From the NCBI GenBank assembly GCA_035720945.1, contig DASTNK010000065.1:1-13327 (forward strand): DNA of 13,327 nucleotides, in the 5' to 3' direction. Shown piece by piece: positions 1 through 7,209 of the stretch; the first letter of the stretch is position 1, and each line of letters starts with the position of its first letter. The position numbers and the translations under genes are program-made. The notes beneath the pieces are model-generated. The model did no database searches, was not told the DNA's origin, and was given only the letters and a program-made list of their open reading frames with translations. Origin of the DNA: SCQX01 sp035720945. Lineage in GTDB: Bacteria > Pseudomonadota > Gammaproteobacteria > Burkholderiales > Burkholderiaceae_B.

Positions 1-1
1 A

Positions 2-526
2 AGTGGCGTCGATTTGGCGATCCGCTTTGGCGCGGTGCCAGACAGGCGGCTCTATGCACGACGCATCATGTCGAATCGCAGGTTCCTCTGCGCCTCGCCA
101 CTGTACCTAAAACGACACGGCACCCCGACGAGCCTTGCTGATCTTTCAGATCATCAATGCATCCTCCATCGTCAAAATGAAGATGCCTATGGGGTTTGGC
201 GTTTGTCGCACAACGACCGCATTGAGGTCGTCAAGGTAAACGGCATGCTGTCGAGCAATGACGGCGATATCGTTCTGAGCTGGGCGCTCGATGGGCACGG
301 CATACTACTCCGATCAGAATGGGATCTCGCAAAATATGTCAAGAGCGGAAGACTTTGTGTCGTTCTTCCAGAATATGTGCAGACCTCTGCTGATCTCTTT
401 ATCCACTATTCGTATAAACGAGACCAGCCGGCGCGTGCGCGAGCGTTCATCGACTTTCTGGTTGAGCACTTTAAAATGGACAATCCGCCCACAGCAGCGC
501 GTAACGAGCCAGGCTTCCATGTCTGA
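2..526 (+). CDS. LysR-type transcriptional regulator, C-terminal part (5' truncated by window edge)
   Basis: The reading frame is open from base 2 (first full codon AGT) to TGA at 524-526, giving 174 codons of the effector-binding domain. The N-terminal helix-turn-helix lies outside the window. Motifs typical of the LysR substrate-binding fold are visible: SGVDLAIRFG at the left edge, then RRFLCASPLYLKRHGTP, then a WxL segment followed by a stretch reading SSNDGDIVLSWALDGHGILL, and a C-terminal RARAFIDFLVEHF helix. These proteins are cytoplasmic, usually tetrameric, regulators that bind a small metabolite and often control a divergent neighbour, which here would be off the left side. The TTG at 14 is an internal Leu codon, not a start, because homology continues upstream of it. 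Parts of the gene are near 42-50% GC by eye, clearly below the rest of the window. The family is certain; effector and target are unknown. Confidence 0.9.
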   Translation, partial: SGVDLAIRFGAVPDRRLYARRIMSNRRFLCASPLYLKRHGTPTSLADLSDHQCILHRQNEDAYGVWRLSHNDRIEVVKVNGMLSSNDGDIVLSWALDGHGILLRSEWDLAKYVKSGRLCVVLPEYVQTSADLFIHYSYKRDQPARARAFIDFLVEHFKMDNPPTAARNEPGFHV

Positions 527-606
527 GCGGTCGGGTCGATGGGGTGGGGCGAGCTCCCCGAAGCAGCGCCTTTCTTGCTCGTTCGAGCTGTACTTCCTAC
601 CCACGC
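527..606. other. Convergent intergenic gap between the LysR gene and the DUF748 gene
   Basis: Only 80 bases separate the two convergent stop codons. I see short self-complementary pieces, GGGG-CGAGCT-CCCC near 546-559 and GCTCG-tt-CGAGC at 577-588. Neither has a convincing stem and loop followed by a T-run, so no intrinsic terminator can be called for either gene. Confidence 0.4.
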
Positions 607-3600
607 TCAATGCAGGGCGAAATCCACGCGTGTCGTGGGGCCACCATCATTGATGGCGGCTGCGTCGAGCTTGGGAGATACGATGAATACACGGTCGGCC
701 AAGTCTTGCGAGCTTGCAGTGATCTGCTCGTAAACGGCGCGTGCGCGAGCCTCGGCAAGGGCATTCAAGGACTGCCCGCCCAGCGGGGCGGCGGCCAACA
801 GCAAGGCCTTCATTTGCTCGGGCGGCAATGATTTGGTAAAGCCGAAGGCGTTGCGCGGCTTGTTTTTGATCTTGGCGTTGTCGTAGGCTTTTTCCAGATA
901 CTTGGCGCGGTCGGCGTCGGTCAGCTTGATGTCGCGGGCACCGGGTTGCTTTCCGTGGCTGGCCATGGCTTTGGCCTTGCGCAACTGCTGGTCCAACCAG
1001 GCCTGACGCAGGCCGGGCTCGTCGGTTTGCGGATCGGCGCGACCGATTATGTCCATCTTCAGCGCGGGTCGATCTATCAGCGCCTTGACCAGCGTCGCGA
1101 TGCGGGATTTGGCCTTGGCATCAAGCGTCGAGCTGCCAGGAGCGAAGCCCACATACGACAGGTCGCTGCCGCCACCAAAGGTGGAAGCCAGGAACTTGAA
1201 AGGCGCGGTCACCACCTTGGTCAGTGTGTTGACGATCACCTGCACGATGATGCCGCCCATCGAGAACTGTGGATCGTCCAGCGAGCCCGAGATGGGCAGG
1301 TTGATGTCTATGTTTCCGTTGGCATCCTTCAGCAGGGCGACGGCCAGCAGCACCGGCAGCTTGAGCGCGTCGGGGCTGTTGGACCGCTTGCCGAAGGTGA
1401 GCTGGTCGAGCCGCACCTTATTGCTGGCCTGCAGGGCGCGATGCTTGATCTGGTATTGCAGATCGACCGTCAACTTGCCGCGCTCGATGGCGTAGCCGAC
1501 ATATTTGGATGAGTACGTCGTGAAGCGGGGTAGATCCACGCCTTTGGCGGAAGCCTTGAGATTCAGCGCGAGATAGCGGGAGAAGGGTTGCACGGTGCCC
1601 GATACGGACAGGGGGGCGGTGCCGTACACGCGGCCAGTGATCATCACCCTGGCCGGCGCCGGTCTGGTCGACGACACAGCTGAGAGCGTGCCGTTGATGG
1701 ACGACAGCTCGGCGCGGTAGTTGGGGCGCACGAAATGGTCGTTGAACAGCATGCGGCCGCGTTTGAGCGTGACGCTGTGGATGGATATATCGGGTTTGGT
1801 GCCGCTGTGCCGGCGAGCGTGTTCGGTGCTTCGACGAGTCTGGGTGTCTTGCGTGATGGAGCCGGCGGCCTTGCCTTTGCCCACCATCAGGTCCATGACG
1901 TTCAGGTGCGCCTTGTCATTGAGCAGGATGTTGCCGTAGAAGTCGTCCAGCACGATGTCGCCCAATCCCAGTCCGAGCTGGGGCCCTGCCGTCGAGATGT
2001 GCATGTTGCTCAGGCTAAGGCGTTTCCAGGAGAGGAATTTTGCCCTGTTGATACGGTCCTGGAGATCGAGATGGTCGACCTGAATGGCACCGCGCCAGTC
2101 CGCATGCATGGTCTTATGGCCTTGCGCCGGTGCGAATTCGGCGTCACCGCGCGCGTTCAGGCTCACACTGCGCACCGTGGCGTTCAGGCTGGACGCGATG
2201 TACGGGGCCAGCGAAGCGGCATCGAAATTCGTCAGGTCCACCTTGGTCTTCAGCGACAGCGGCCGCACCGTCAGCGCCCCCTTGAGCGCCAGTGTGCCGT
2301 GCTTCTGGATGCCGTTGGCTTGTATGGTGAAGTTTGTCGGTTTGGTGTCCAGGGCCAGCCGATCGGCTGTTAGTGCCAGCGCACCGATGGACAGGTCGAC
2401 TGCGGGCTTGACCGCTTCGTCGCGCACGGCGAGCTGCTGCAGCCCCAGTTTCACGTCGTGCGCTTCGACACGGGATGCCGCCACGTCCACCTTGCCCTCG
2501 ATGTCCAGCCGGCCCCCTTGCAGGGTCATGGGCGCGACATGGCGCAGGGCCGTGGCAAACGGTGCCAACGGCAGCTTGTTCAACTGGACCTGCCCGTGGA
2601 TGGAAAGAGGTTGTAGAACGACGGGGGCTTCGACGCGCAGTGAGCTGCCATCGTGGCTGTTATCCATATTCAACCGCACTTGCATGGGCTGACCCGCGGC
2701 CTGCGGCAGGGTGACGTGTTCAACCTTCGCGCTCAGGCCATCCACCGGGTAGTCCAGGCCGAGTGGGTCGTCTCGCACATGCATGTGGCCGGCATCGAGC
2801 TTGACGGTGTCAATGGCGATTTTCCAGGCCTGCTGTGCCGCTTTGCTAGGCACGGGTTTAGCCTGCGGCAGGGGTGTCTTGCCGGCGGTGCCGGGTGTGG
2901 TGCTTGCTTCGAGTGGGGTGTGATCAGCCTTTGCCGAGGCGTCGGACGCGGGACCAGGAGGCGTGGCGGTGGCGTGCGCGGAATCGGCAGACGGGGATGT
3001 AGTGCCACCCAGCTTGGCGAAGCCGTTGGCCACACGCTGCCAGTTCAACTGCCTGGCATCGCGGTGTACCTCTACTCGCGGCTTCTCCAGGGTCAACGTG
3101 CCGATGGAAACCGTGCGCGCGGTGAGGTCGGCCGCGATGTGTTCGACACGCAGGCTATCCCAGGCCAGCAGCGGGGCGCCCGAGGACTCGACCACATCGA
3201 GCTTCCGCACACCCAGGCTGCCCTGTATGCGGATGCGCGGCGCAGCGCCCGAGGGTTGTTCGAACAGAACCTGCAGCCTGGAGTCGAGCAGCGCGCTCTT
3301 GATTTTGATGGGCAGCGGCATGGGCCAGAAGTCGGCCCATTTGCCGAGCGCCAGGCCATTCAGCGTCACGTTCAGCGTGGATGTCGGCACGGTGTCGAAG
3401 GGCAGCGCCTTGCCGGCCAGGCTGAAGGGGCTGCCATTGATGCGCATGTGCACGGCGGGCAGCACGTCGATGTGCGTGGCGTAGCCGAACGAAGAAATGA
3501 AGGGGATGCCCAGCGTGAGGTCGTCGATCGTCTGCTTGCGGCCCGTTACGCGGTCGTCCAGGCCGATGGTGCCGTTGGCCAGCGTCAGGTTGTTCAGCGA

Positions 3601-4071
3601 GAAACGTGGTGGCGCTGTGGAGGTTGACGCCGGCTTGCCCGGTTTGTCGGCCGACATCTTGACCAGCCGCTCGACAATATCGGAGAAATTGAAATGCGTG
3701 GCGTCGGTCCGGACCAGAGAGAGCCTGGGCTTCTCGATGTGAAGCCGGTCAATGACCGGCGCGAACATGACGAGTGATCGCCAGGCCACGCGCAGGTCGA
3801 CTTCCCCGACCTGAAGCAGCGGTGCGGACTGGGGCTTGCTGATCGAGATGTCCCGCGCGCGCAACGCCAGCGAGAAGGGGTTGAAGCGGATCTCCCCCAC
3901 TTGCACCTGGCGACCCAGCATCTCGGAGACGTTGTGGGTGAGCAGGCTGCGCGTCACCTTGGGAACCAGCCAGGTTGCAAGAACGGCCAGGACGAACAGT
4001 GTGAGCACGATACCCACGAAAAGCTTGCATGCCCGTCGACTGAGTTTCAAACCTGGCATCCGCAGCGGCAT
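607..4071 (-). CDS. DUF748-family, AsmA-like inner-membrane-anchored periplasmic protein
   Basis: Large protein of 1154 residues from the chosen start. A short basic N-terminus is followed by one membrane segment at about residues 17-36 (FVGIVLTLFVLAVLATWLV). Next comes a long beta-rich body with the DUF748/AsmA-type opening (LGRQVQVGEIRFNPFSLALR, then DLRVAWRSLV and IEKPRLSLVRTD). At about residues 357-414 there is an Ala/Pro/Thr/Ser-rich linker. The C-terminal part at about 970-1010 reads FAPGSSTLDAKAKSRIATLV... then MDIIGRADP, resembling an OmpA-like segment, as is common in DUF748 proteins. Expected location is the inner membrane with the body in the periplasm. Related AsmA-like proteins (TamB, YhdP, YdbH) act in lipid transport to the outer membrane; extending that role here is inference. 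An upstream in-frame ATG at 4122 would add 17 residues, but only the ATG at 4071 has a good ribosome site. It is convergent with the LysR gene and appears monocistronic. Confidence 0.85.
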   Translation of the reverse strand: MPLRMPGLKLSRRACKLFVGIVLTLFVLAVLATWLVPKVTRSLLTHNVSEMLGRQVQVGEIRFNPFSLALRARDISISKPQSAPLLQVGEVDLRVAWRSLVMFAPVIDRLHIEKPRLSLVRTDATHFNFSDIVERLVKMSADKPGKPASTSTAPPRFSLNNLTLANGTIGLDDRVTGRKQTIDDLTLGIPFISSFGYATHIDVLPAVHMRINGSPFSLAGKALPFDTVPTSTLNVTLNGLALGKWADFWPMPLPIKIKSALLDSRLQVLFEQPSGAAPRIRIQGSLGVRKLDVVESSGAPLLAWDSLRVEHIAADLTARTVSIGTLTLEKPRVEVHRDARQLNWQRVANGFAKLGGTTSPSADSAHATATPPGPASDASAKADHTPLEASTTPGTAGKTPLPQAKPVPSKAAQQAWKIAIDTVKLDAGHMHVRDDPLGLDYPVDGLSAKVEHVTLPQAAGQPMQVRLNMDNSHDGSSLRVEAPVVLQPLSIHGQVQLNKLPLAPFATALRHVAPMTLQGGRLDIEGKVDVAASRVEAHDVKLGLQQLAVRDEAVKPAVDLSIGALALTADRLALDTKPTNFTIQANGIQKHGTLALKGALTVRPLSLKTKVDLTNFDAASLAPYIASSLNATVRSVSLNARGDAEFAPAQGHKTMHADWRGAIQVDHLDLQDRINRAKFLSWKRLSLSNMHISTAGPQLGLGLGDIVLDDFYGNILLNDKAHLNVMDLMVGKGKAAGSITQDTQTRRSTEHARRHSGTKPDISIHSVTLKRGRMLFNDHFVRPNYRAELSSINGTLSAVSSTRPAPARVMITGRVYGTAPLSVSGTVQPFSRYLALNLKASAKGVDLPRFTTYSSKYVGYAIERGKLTVDLQYQIKHRALQASNKVRLDQLTFGKRSNSPDALKLPVLLAVALLKDANGNIDINLPISGSLDDPQFSMGGIIVQVIVNTLTKVVTAPFKFLASTFGGGSDLSYVGFAPGSSTLDAKAKSRIATLVKALIDRPALKMDIIGRADPQTDEPGLRQAWLDQQLRKAKAMASHGKQPGARDIKLTDADRAKYLEKAYDNAKIKNKPRNAFGFTKSLPPEQMKALLLAAAPLGGQSLNALAEARARAVYEQITASSQDLADRVFIVSPKLDAAAINDGGPTTRVDFALH

Positions 4072-4332
4072 CGCGCCTCTTCCCCTCTGGATTGTTGTGT
4101 CCCGTATCCGGTCTGCGGGCATTGGCGGTCCGCAGCGCGTGGCTCGACCAATTATCCCTGAGGGGATCCCGCTCGTCCATCAAAGAGAGGGGAACTTTAC
4201 TATTGCTGTCTTGTGATGGTGTAACTATCCTTGTCGGGCTGGCGCGATGTCTTGGTTGTTGGATCCGAGCAGAACTTCTCTATGGTGCGCAGACCCTGCC
4301 AGATGGGCTGCACTCGCCACGCGCCGTCTCGT
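4072..4332. other. Intergenic region: likely DUF748 promoter and 3' end of the oxidoreductase transcript
   Basis: This stretch of about 260 bases has no convincing gene. On the minus strand a GATAAT box (plus-strand ATTATC, 4151-4156) could be a -10 element. The best upstream -35-like hexamer, TTGATG, is 21 bases away, too far for a normal sigma-70 promoter. A small hairpin ATCCC-TGAG-GGGAT (4154-4167) overlaps the box and abuts the palindrome GGGATCCC (4163-4170). Nearer the oxidoreductase stop there is an imperfect GC hairpin at 4289-4311 (GCAG plus CCC pairing with GGG plus CTGC, one bulge) with no T-run. The promoter must be somewhere here, but I cannot place it firmly. Confidence 0.35.
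4076..4088 (-). promoter_or_regulatory. Ribosome binding site deciding the DUF748 start
   Basis: On the minus strand AGAGGGGAAGAGG lies 4 bases before the ATG at 4071. Purine-rich Shine-Dalgarno matches are present here and absent before the alternative ATG at 4122, so the shorter protein is preferred. Confidence 0.55.
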
Positions 4333-5721
4333 TCAGGCCGGCGCTATGTTCTGGTTTGTTGAAAACAGGTTGCCGGGATCGTAGTGCCGTTTGATTTCCG
4401 CCAAGCGGTCATAATTCCTTCCATAGGCCGTGCGTATGCGATCGGTTTCGTCGGCGGTCATGAAGTTGACGTAAACACCGGTGCCGGCGAACGGCGTTGT
4501 CGCCTGGAAGAAGTCGCGCGCCCAGGCCACGCAGCGCGCATCATCGTCGGGCGCGTCCCAGCGGCTATGCACATTGAGGACGAAGCGCATGTCGCGGTGC
4601 GCATAAGCCATTGCGTCTGGCGAAGGGCGGCAGGTCGCGCCACCCAGGGCGCCCACGAAGATCTCGCTCTGGGGCGAGGGAAGGGTCTCGGCGTAACCGA
4701 CCAGCGTGTCGAACAAATCGTCGCTCAGTTCGATGAGGTTATGCGATTTCCAATAATTGCGCGCGCGCGGCGCCAGAAGTGGGTCGAAGGCTTTCTGCCA
4801 CGAAACGTATGGCATGACGCCCACGTGTTCGCCCAAAGGGGTGCCGAAACGACGCAACGGCTCGATGAGATGCCCCCCGTCTTCAGGCGGGCCGGCGTAC
4901 AGCAACCCCAGGGCGATGATGCCTGCTCCGTGTGCGGCGGGGGGCAGGAAGGGCAGGGGCGGCGCCTTGCGCATCAGGAACCAGACGGCCAGCTCGTCCG
5001 GCGCTTGTGCGATGAAATCGCGGTATTGTCGCAGTACCGCGCCAGCCTGCGCGAGCGGGTAGACGATCAGGCCGCAGAGCAGTTCGGGGCCCACCGCATG
5101 GAGTTTGAATTCGAAACGGGTCACGACGCCGAAATTGCCGCCCCCTCCGCGTATTGCCCAGAACAGGTCGGGATGTTCGTCGGTGCTGGCGCGCAGGACC
5201 GCGCCGCTGGCGGTCACGACGTGCGCGGATTGCAGGCTGTCCACGGTCATGCCGTGCTTGCGGCTGAGCCAGCCCAGGCCCCCGCCCAGAGTCAGCCCGG
5301 CGACACCGGTGGTGGAGTTGATGCCCAGGGGGACGGCGAGGCCGTGGGCCTGGGTGGCCGTGTCGAAGTCGCCCAGTGTGGCGCCGCCTTCGACCGCGGC
5401 GTGGCGTTTACTCGGATCGACCATGACGGCTTTCATGCGTGACAGGTCGGCGACGATGCCGCCATCGCACAGCGCGCTACCCGCGATGTTGTGCCCCCCG
5501 CCACGCACGGCCAACCGCAGGTCCGCGTCCCGGGCGAACTCGACTGTTCGCACCACGTCTTGCGTGTTGGCGCATTGGACGATGGCGGCCGGATGCTTGT
5601 CTATCATGGCGTTCCATACCTGGCGGGCCTGGTCGTAGGTATCGCCGCCCGGAAATATGATGTCGCCCGCCACGCTGTTTTTCAGATTCTTGAACCGCTC
5701 CGATTGTGCAGAGTCGCCCAT
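4333..5721 (-). CDS. FAD-linked oxidoreductase, berberine-bridge-enzyme family
   Basis: 462 residues, the usual length for bacterial members. The PCMH-type FAD domain begins with AAIVQCANTQDVVRTVEFA (45-63). The signature RGGGHNIAG (73-81) contains His77, the expected site of 8-alpha-histidyl FAD attachment. GVAGLTLGGGLGWLSRKHG (139-157) is the second FAD-binding loop. Where bicovalent family members have a cysteine (G-x-C-x-x-x-G), this protein reads GINSTTG, so it should be attached through histidine only. DLFWAIRGGGGNFGVVTRF (185-203) is also typical. The C-terminal BBE domain (about 417-460) ends in YDPGNLFSTNQNI. Such enzymes oxidise sugars, alcohols or secondary metabolites with oxygen as acceptor; the substrate here cannot be told. 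No signal peptide is seen. AGGAGG lies 5 bases before the ATG. The gene is downstream of the anti-sigma gene on the same strand, but a gap of about 139 bases suggests its own promoter. Confidence 0.9.
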   Translation of the reverse strand: MGDSAQSERFKNLKNSVAGDIIFPGGDTYDQARQVWNAMIDKHPAAIVQCANTQDVVRTVEFARDADLRLAVRGGGHNIAGSALCDGGIVADLSRMKAVMVDPSKRHAAVEGGATLGDFDTATQAHGLAVPLGINSTTGVAGLTLGGGLGWLSRKHGMTVDSLQSAHVVTASGAVLRASTDEHPDLFWAIRGGGGNFGVVTRFEFKLHAVGPELLCGLIVYPLAQAGAVLRQYRDFIAQAPDELAVWFLMRKAPPLPFLPPAAHGAGIIALGLLYAGPPEDGGHLIEPLRRFGTPLGEHVGVMPYVSWQKAFDPLLAPRARNYWKSHNLIELSDDLFDTLVGYAETLPSPQSEIFVGALGGATCRPSPDAMAYAHRDMRFVLNVHSRWDAPDDDARCVAWARDFFQATTPFAGTGVYVNFMTADETDRIRTAYGRNYDRLAEIKRHYDPGNLFSTNQNIAPA

Positions 5722-5726
5722 GACGG

Positions 5727-5732
5727 CCTCCT
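5727..5732 (-). promoter_or_regulatory. Consensus Shine-Dalgarno site of the FAD oxidoreductase
   Basis: The minus strand reads AGGAGG, a perfect match to the anti-Shine-Dalgarno core, with 5 bases to the ATG at 5721. This is the strongest ribosome site seen in the window. Confidence 0.8.
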
Positions 5733-5748
5733 ATCGCGCGTGTTGATT

Positions 5749-5774
5749 GTGCCCACTATACGCTCGGTGCCCAC
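5749..5774 (-). promoter_or_regulatory. Direct repeat around a possible -10 box upstream of the FAD oxidoreductase
   Basis: On the minus strand the octamer GTGGGCAC occurs twice (5774-5767 and 5756-5749), with an 18-base period. Between and into the second copy lies CGTATAGT (5762-5755), which contains TATAGT, a fair sigma-70 -10 box 33 bases before the ATG, and also CGTATA, the same hexamer proposed as the ECF -10 before the fasciclin gene. No good -35 is present at the matching distance (the spot is C-rich). The arrangement could be an operator or activator site. Confidence 0.35.
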
Positions 5775-5860
5775 AACATGGGGGGGTGAAAAATGTGCTT
5801 ACACGGCGCGGGGCGGGGGTGTGCTTGTGGCGCGAAAGCCTGCTCGAGGTGGCGGCGAAA

Positions 5861-6595
5861 TCAGGTCCGCCCCACCTTCCCCGCGTACAGGACGGCCCCG
5901 GTGGGTTGCCCGGTGGGTGATCCGCCCAACGGCTCGATGCTGACCGCCAGGGCGATACCCTGATTCAAGCGTTGGGCATGCAGGTCGATGACTGTCGTGG
6001 TTTCTGCGGCGATCAAGCCCAGGGACGCGGGTTTTCGGCCTGGGGCTATCAGCCACAGTTGCAGGCTATGGTCGGCTTCGGGCTGGCGCAGATCAAGCGG
6101 TGTGACGATGAGTTTCTTCTTTGTGGCGTCCAGGCTGATGACCAGTTCCTGCCGTGGCGTCGTGGGCTGTGACGAGCTCAGGACAGCGATGGGCGATGGC
6201 GTCACGCCGCTGGATTGCGGATGGAATGGCCGCAGCACTGAAACCAGCAACCCGGCCGCCAGCGTGAGGCTGGCCAACCGCCAGCCCCAGCGATCGACGA
6301 AAAGGCGTGCGCGCCCGCGCACACCCATGGTGTGTTGTTGGGATGATGGCGTGCCCTGTGGAGTTTGCTGGGCGGGCGGCAGCCGCGATAGTATGGCGCG
6401 CCACACCCGATCCGGTGGCTGCACCGGTGCGTCGTGCGAATCCAGCACACCGAGGGCGTCTTGCCAGCGTGCCGTCGCGGCGGCGAGTTCCGGATAGCGG
6501 GAAAGCATGGTTTCGAAGCGCGCGCGCGCGGCGCCGCGCAAGGTGCCCAGCGCGTATTCAGCCGCCAGTCTGTCCCAGGACGCGCGATGGTTCAT
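5861..6595 (-). CDS. rskA: RskA-like membrane anti-sigma factor
   Basis: 244 residues from the ATG at 6595, whose first bases overlap the sigma factor's TGA (ATGA), indicating translational coupling. An open frame upstream of that ATG lies inside the sigma gene and is not used. The N-terminal region (about 8-50, AAEYALGTLRGAARARFETM and ELAAATARWQDAL) is the sigma-binding anti-sigma domain, lacking the HxxxCxxC zinc motif. One membrane segment is at about 105-122 (WRLASLTLAAGLLVSVL). The extracytoplasmic RskA domain (about 148-240) shows LQLWLIAPG and the hallmark VSIEPLGGSPTGQPTGAVLYAG (218-239, written across its span). The protein contains no cysteine. It should hold the ECF sigma factor at the inner membrane until released, probably by regulated intramembrane proteolysis as known for the family. 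The symbol is by family resemblance. Confidence 0.88.
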   Translation of the reverse strand: MNHRASWDRLAAEYALGTLRGAARARFETMLSRYPELAAATARWQDALGVLDSHDAPVQPPDRVWRAILSRLPPAQQTPQGTPSSQQHTMGVRGRARLFVDRWGWRLASLTLAAGLLVSVLRPFHPQSSGVTPSPIAVLSSSQPTTPRQELVISLDATKKKLIVTPLDLRQPEADHSLQLWLIAPGRKPASLGLIAAETTTVIDLHAQRLNQGIALAVSIEPLGGSPTGQPTGAVLYAGKVGRT

Positions 6596-7146
6596 AAGCC
6601 CAGACACTCTTTCAGTTGTTTCAGCCCGCGCCGTATCCAGCTTTTCGTGGTCCCCAGGGGCCGTTGCAATGTACCGGCAACCTGTTCGTGTGAAAGGCCG
6701 TGATAGTACGCCAGCACCAGGCACTGCCGCTGTTCAGCGGCGAGCAGGCCCATGCAGTTTCCCAGGCGCCGCGAGGCATCGTTCCGCAGCAGGTTGTCCA
6801 GTGGGGAGCCGTCAGGGTCGGCCAGGCCGGCCATCCCTGTATCGTCGAGTTCTGTCAGGTGCGCATCGGTGCCGCGCAGCCAGTCTATGGCGCGGTTGCG
6901 GACGATGTGCGTGAGCCAGGTCATGGGTGAGCTGCCGGTGGTGTTGTAGCTGCTCGCCCTGTTCCAGACTGTCACGAAGCAGTCTTGCAGCACTTCCTCG
7001 GCCCAGGCGGGACGCTTGAGCAGGCGCAAGGCCGCCGCGTACAAGCGCGGCGACGTGCTGTCGTACAACGCCTTGAAAGCGTCCCGGTCGCCCAGGGATA
7101 TGGCGGTCAGTAGATGTCGGTGATCGTCGTCGGAGAGACGTGCCAT
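6592..7146 (-). CDS. sigK: ECF sigma factor, SigK-like
   Basis: 184 residues. Sigma region 2 covers about 24-90 (AFKALYDSTSPRLYAAALRL, EEVLQDCFVTVWNRA, MTWLTHIVRNRAIDWLR). Region 4 covers about 127-182 (LAAEQRQCLVLAYYHGLSHE, GTTKSWIRRGLKQLKECLGL). The start is the ATG at 7146, preceded by AAGGAAG; a TTG at 7176 would add ten residues without support. It ends in the ATGA overlap with the RskA-like anti-sigma gene and follows the fasciclin gene by 63 bases. ECF sigma factors redirect RNA polymerase to a small regulon. With an RskA partner and a fasciclin neighbour, this is most like mycobacterial SigK and the ECF19-type group (subgroup naming from memory). Cysteines are at 56, 131, 142 and 181; Cys131 and Cys181 are 50 apart and may form a redox switch. 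The symbol is by resemblance. Confidence 0.88.
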   Translation of the reverse strand: MARLSDDDHRHLLTAISLGDRDAFKALYDSTSPRLYAAALRLLKRPAWAEEVLQDCFVTVWNRASSYNTTGSSPMTWLTHIVRNRAIDWLRGTDAHLTELDDTGMAGLADPDGSPLDNLLRNDASRRLGNCMGLLAAEQRQCLVLAYYHGLSHEQVAGTLQRPLGTTKSWIRRGLKQLKECLGL

Positions 7147-7149
7147 GCA

Positions 7150-7156
7150 CTTCCTT
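7150..7156 (-). promoter_or_regulatory. Ribosome binding site of the ECF sigma gene
   Basis: The minus strand reads AAGGAAG, 3 bases before the ATG at 7146 (AGGA core spacing about 5). This supports the ATG over the TTG at 7176. Confidence 0.55.
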
Positions 7157-7165
7157 GGGTGCTGG

Positions 7166-7184
7166 CCGGCCCACAAAGGGCCGG
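7166..7184 (-). promoter_or_regulatory. Intercistronic GC hairpin between fasciclin and sigma genes
   Basis: A perfect 7-bp stem, CCGGCCC pairing with GGGCCGG, with a 5-base loop, sits in the 63-base gap between the fasciclin stop and the sigma start. No T-run follows on the minus strand, so it is not a standard intrinsic terminator. Its place suggests a stabilising or attenuating element giving more fasciclin than sigma mRNA; this role is inferred. Confidence 0.5.
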
Positions 7185-7209
7185 ATGGAGGAAATTGCGC
7201 GACACGGGG

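Noticed and set aside
546..588. Intrinsic terminator between the convergent LysR and DUF748 genes
   Set aside because: Only 4-5 bp stems, one with a 2-base loop, and no T-run on either strand.
2653..3627. Long plus-strand open frame (324 codons) opposite the DUF748 gene
   Set aside because: The translation is Arg/Gly/Gln-rich with no domain signature, and the opposite strand carries a clear DUF748 protein; it is a shadow of high-GC third-position bias.
4072..4122. Upstream ATG at 4122 as the DUF748 start
   Set aside because: No Shine-Dalgarno match; adds a non-conserved basic stretch before a normal N-terminus. Kept as a possible but less likely start.
7147..7176. TTG at 7176 as the sigma factor start
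   Set aside because: The ATG at 7146 has a proper ribosome site, and the ten extra residues have no family support.
7183..7188. CCATCC on the minus strand in the fasciclin-sigma gap as a second SigK-type -35
   Set aside because: The hexamer matches, but 16 bases downstream the sequence is GCCAGC, not a -10 box, and the element is half buried in the hairpin stem.
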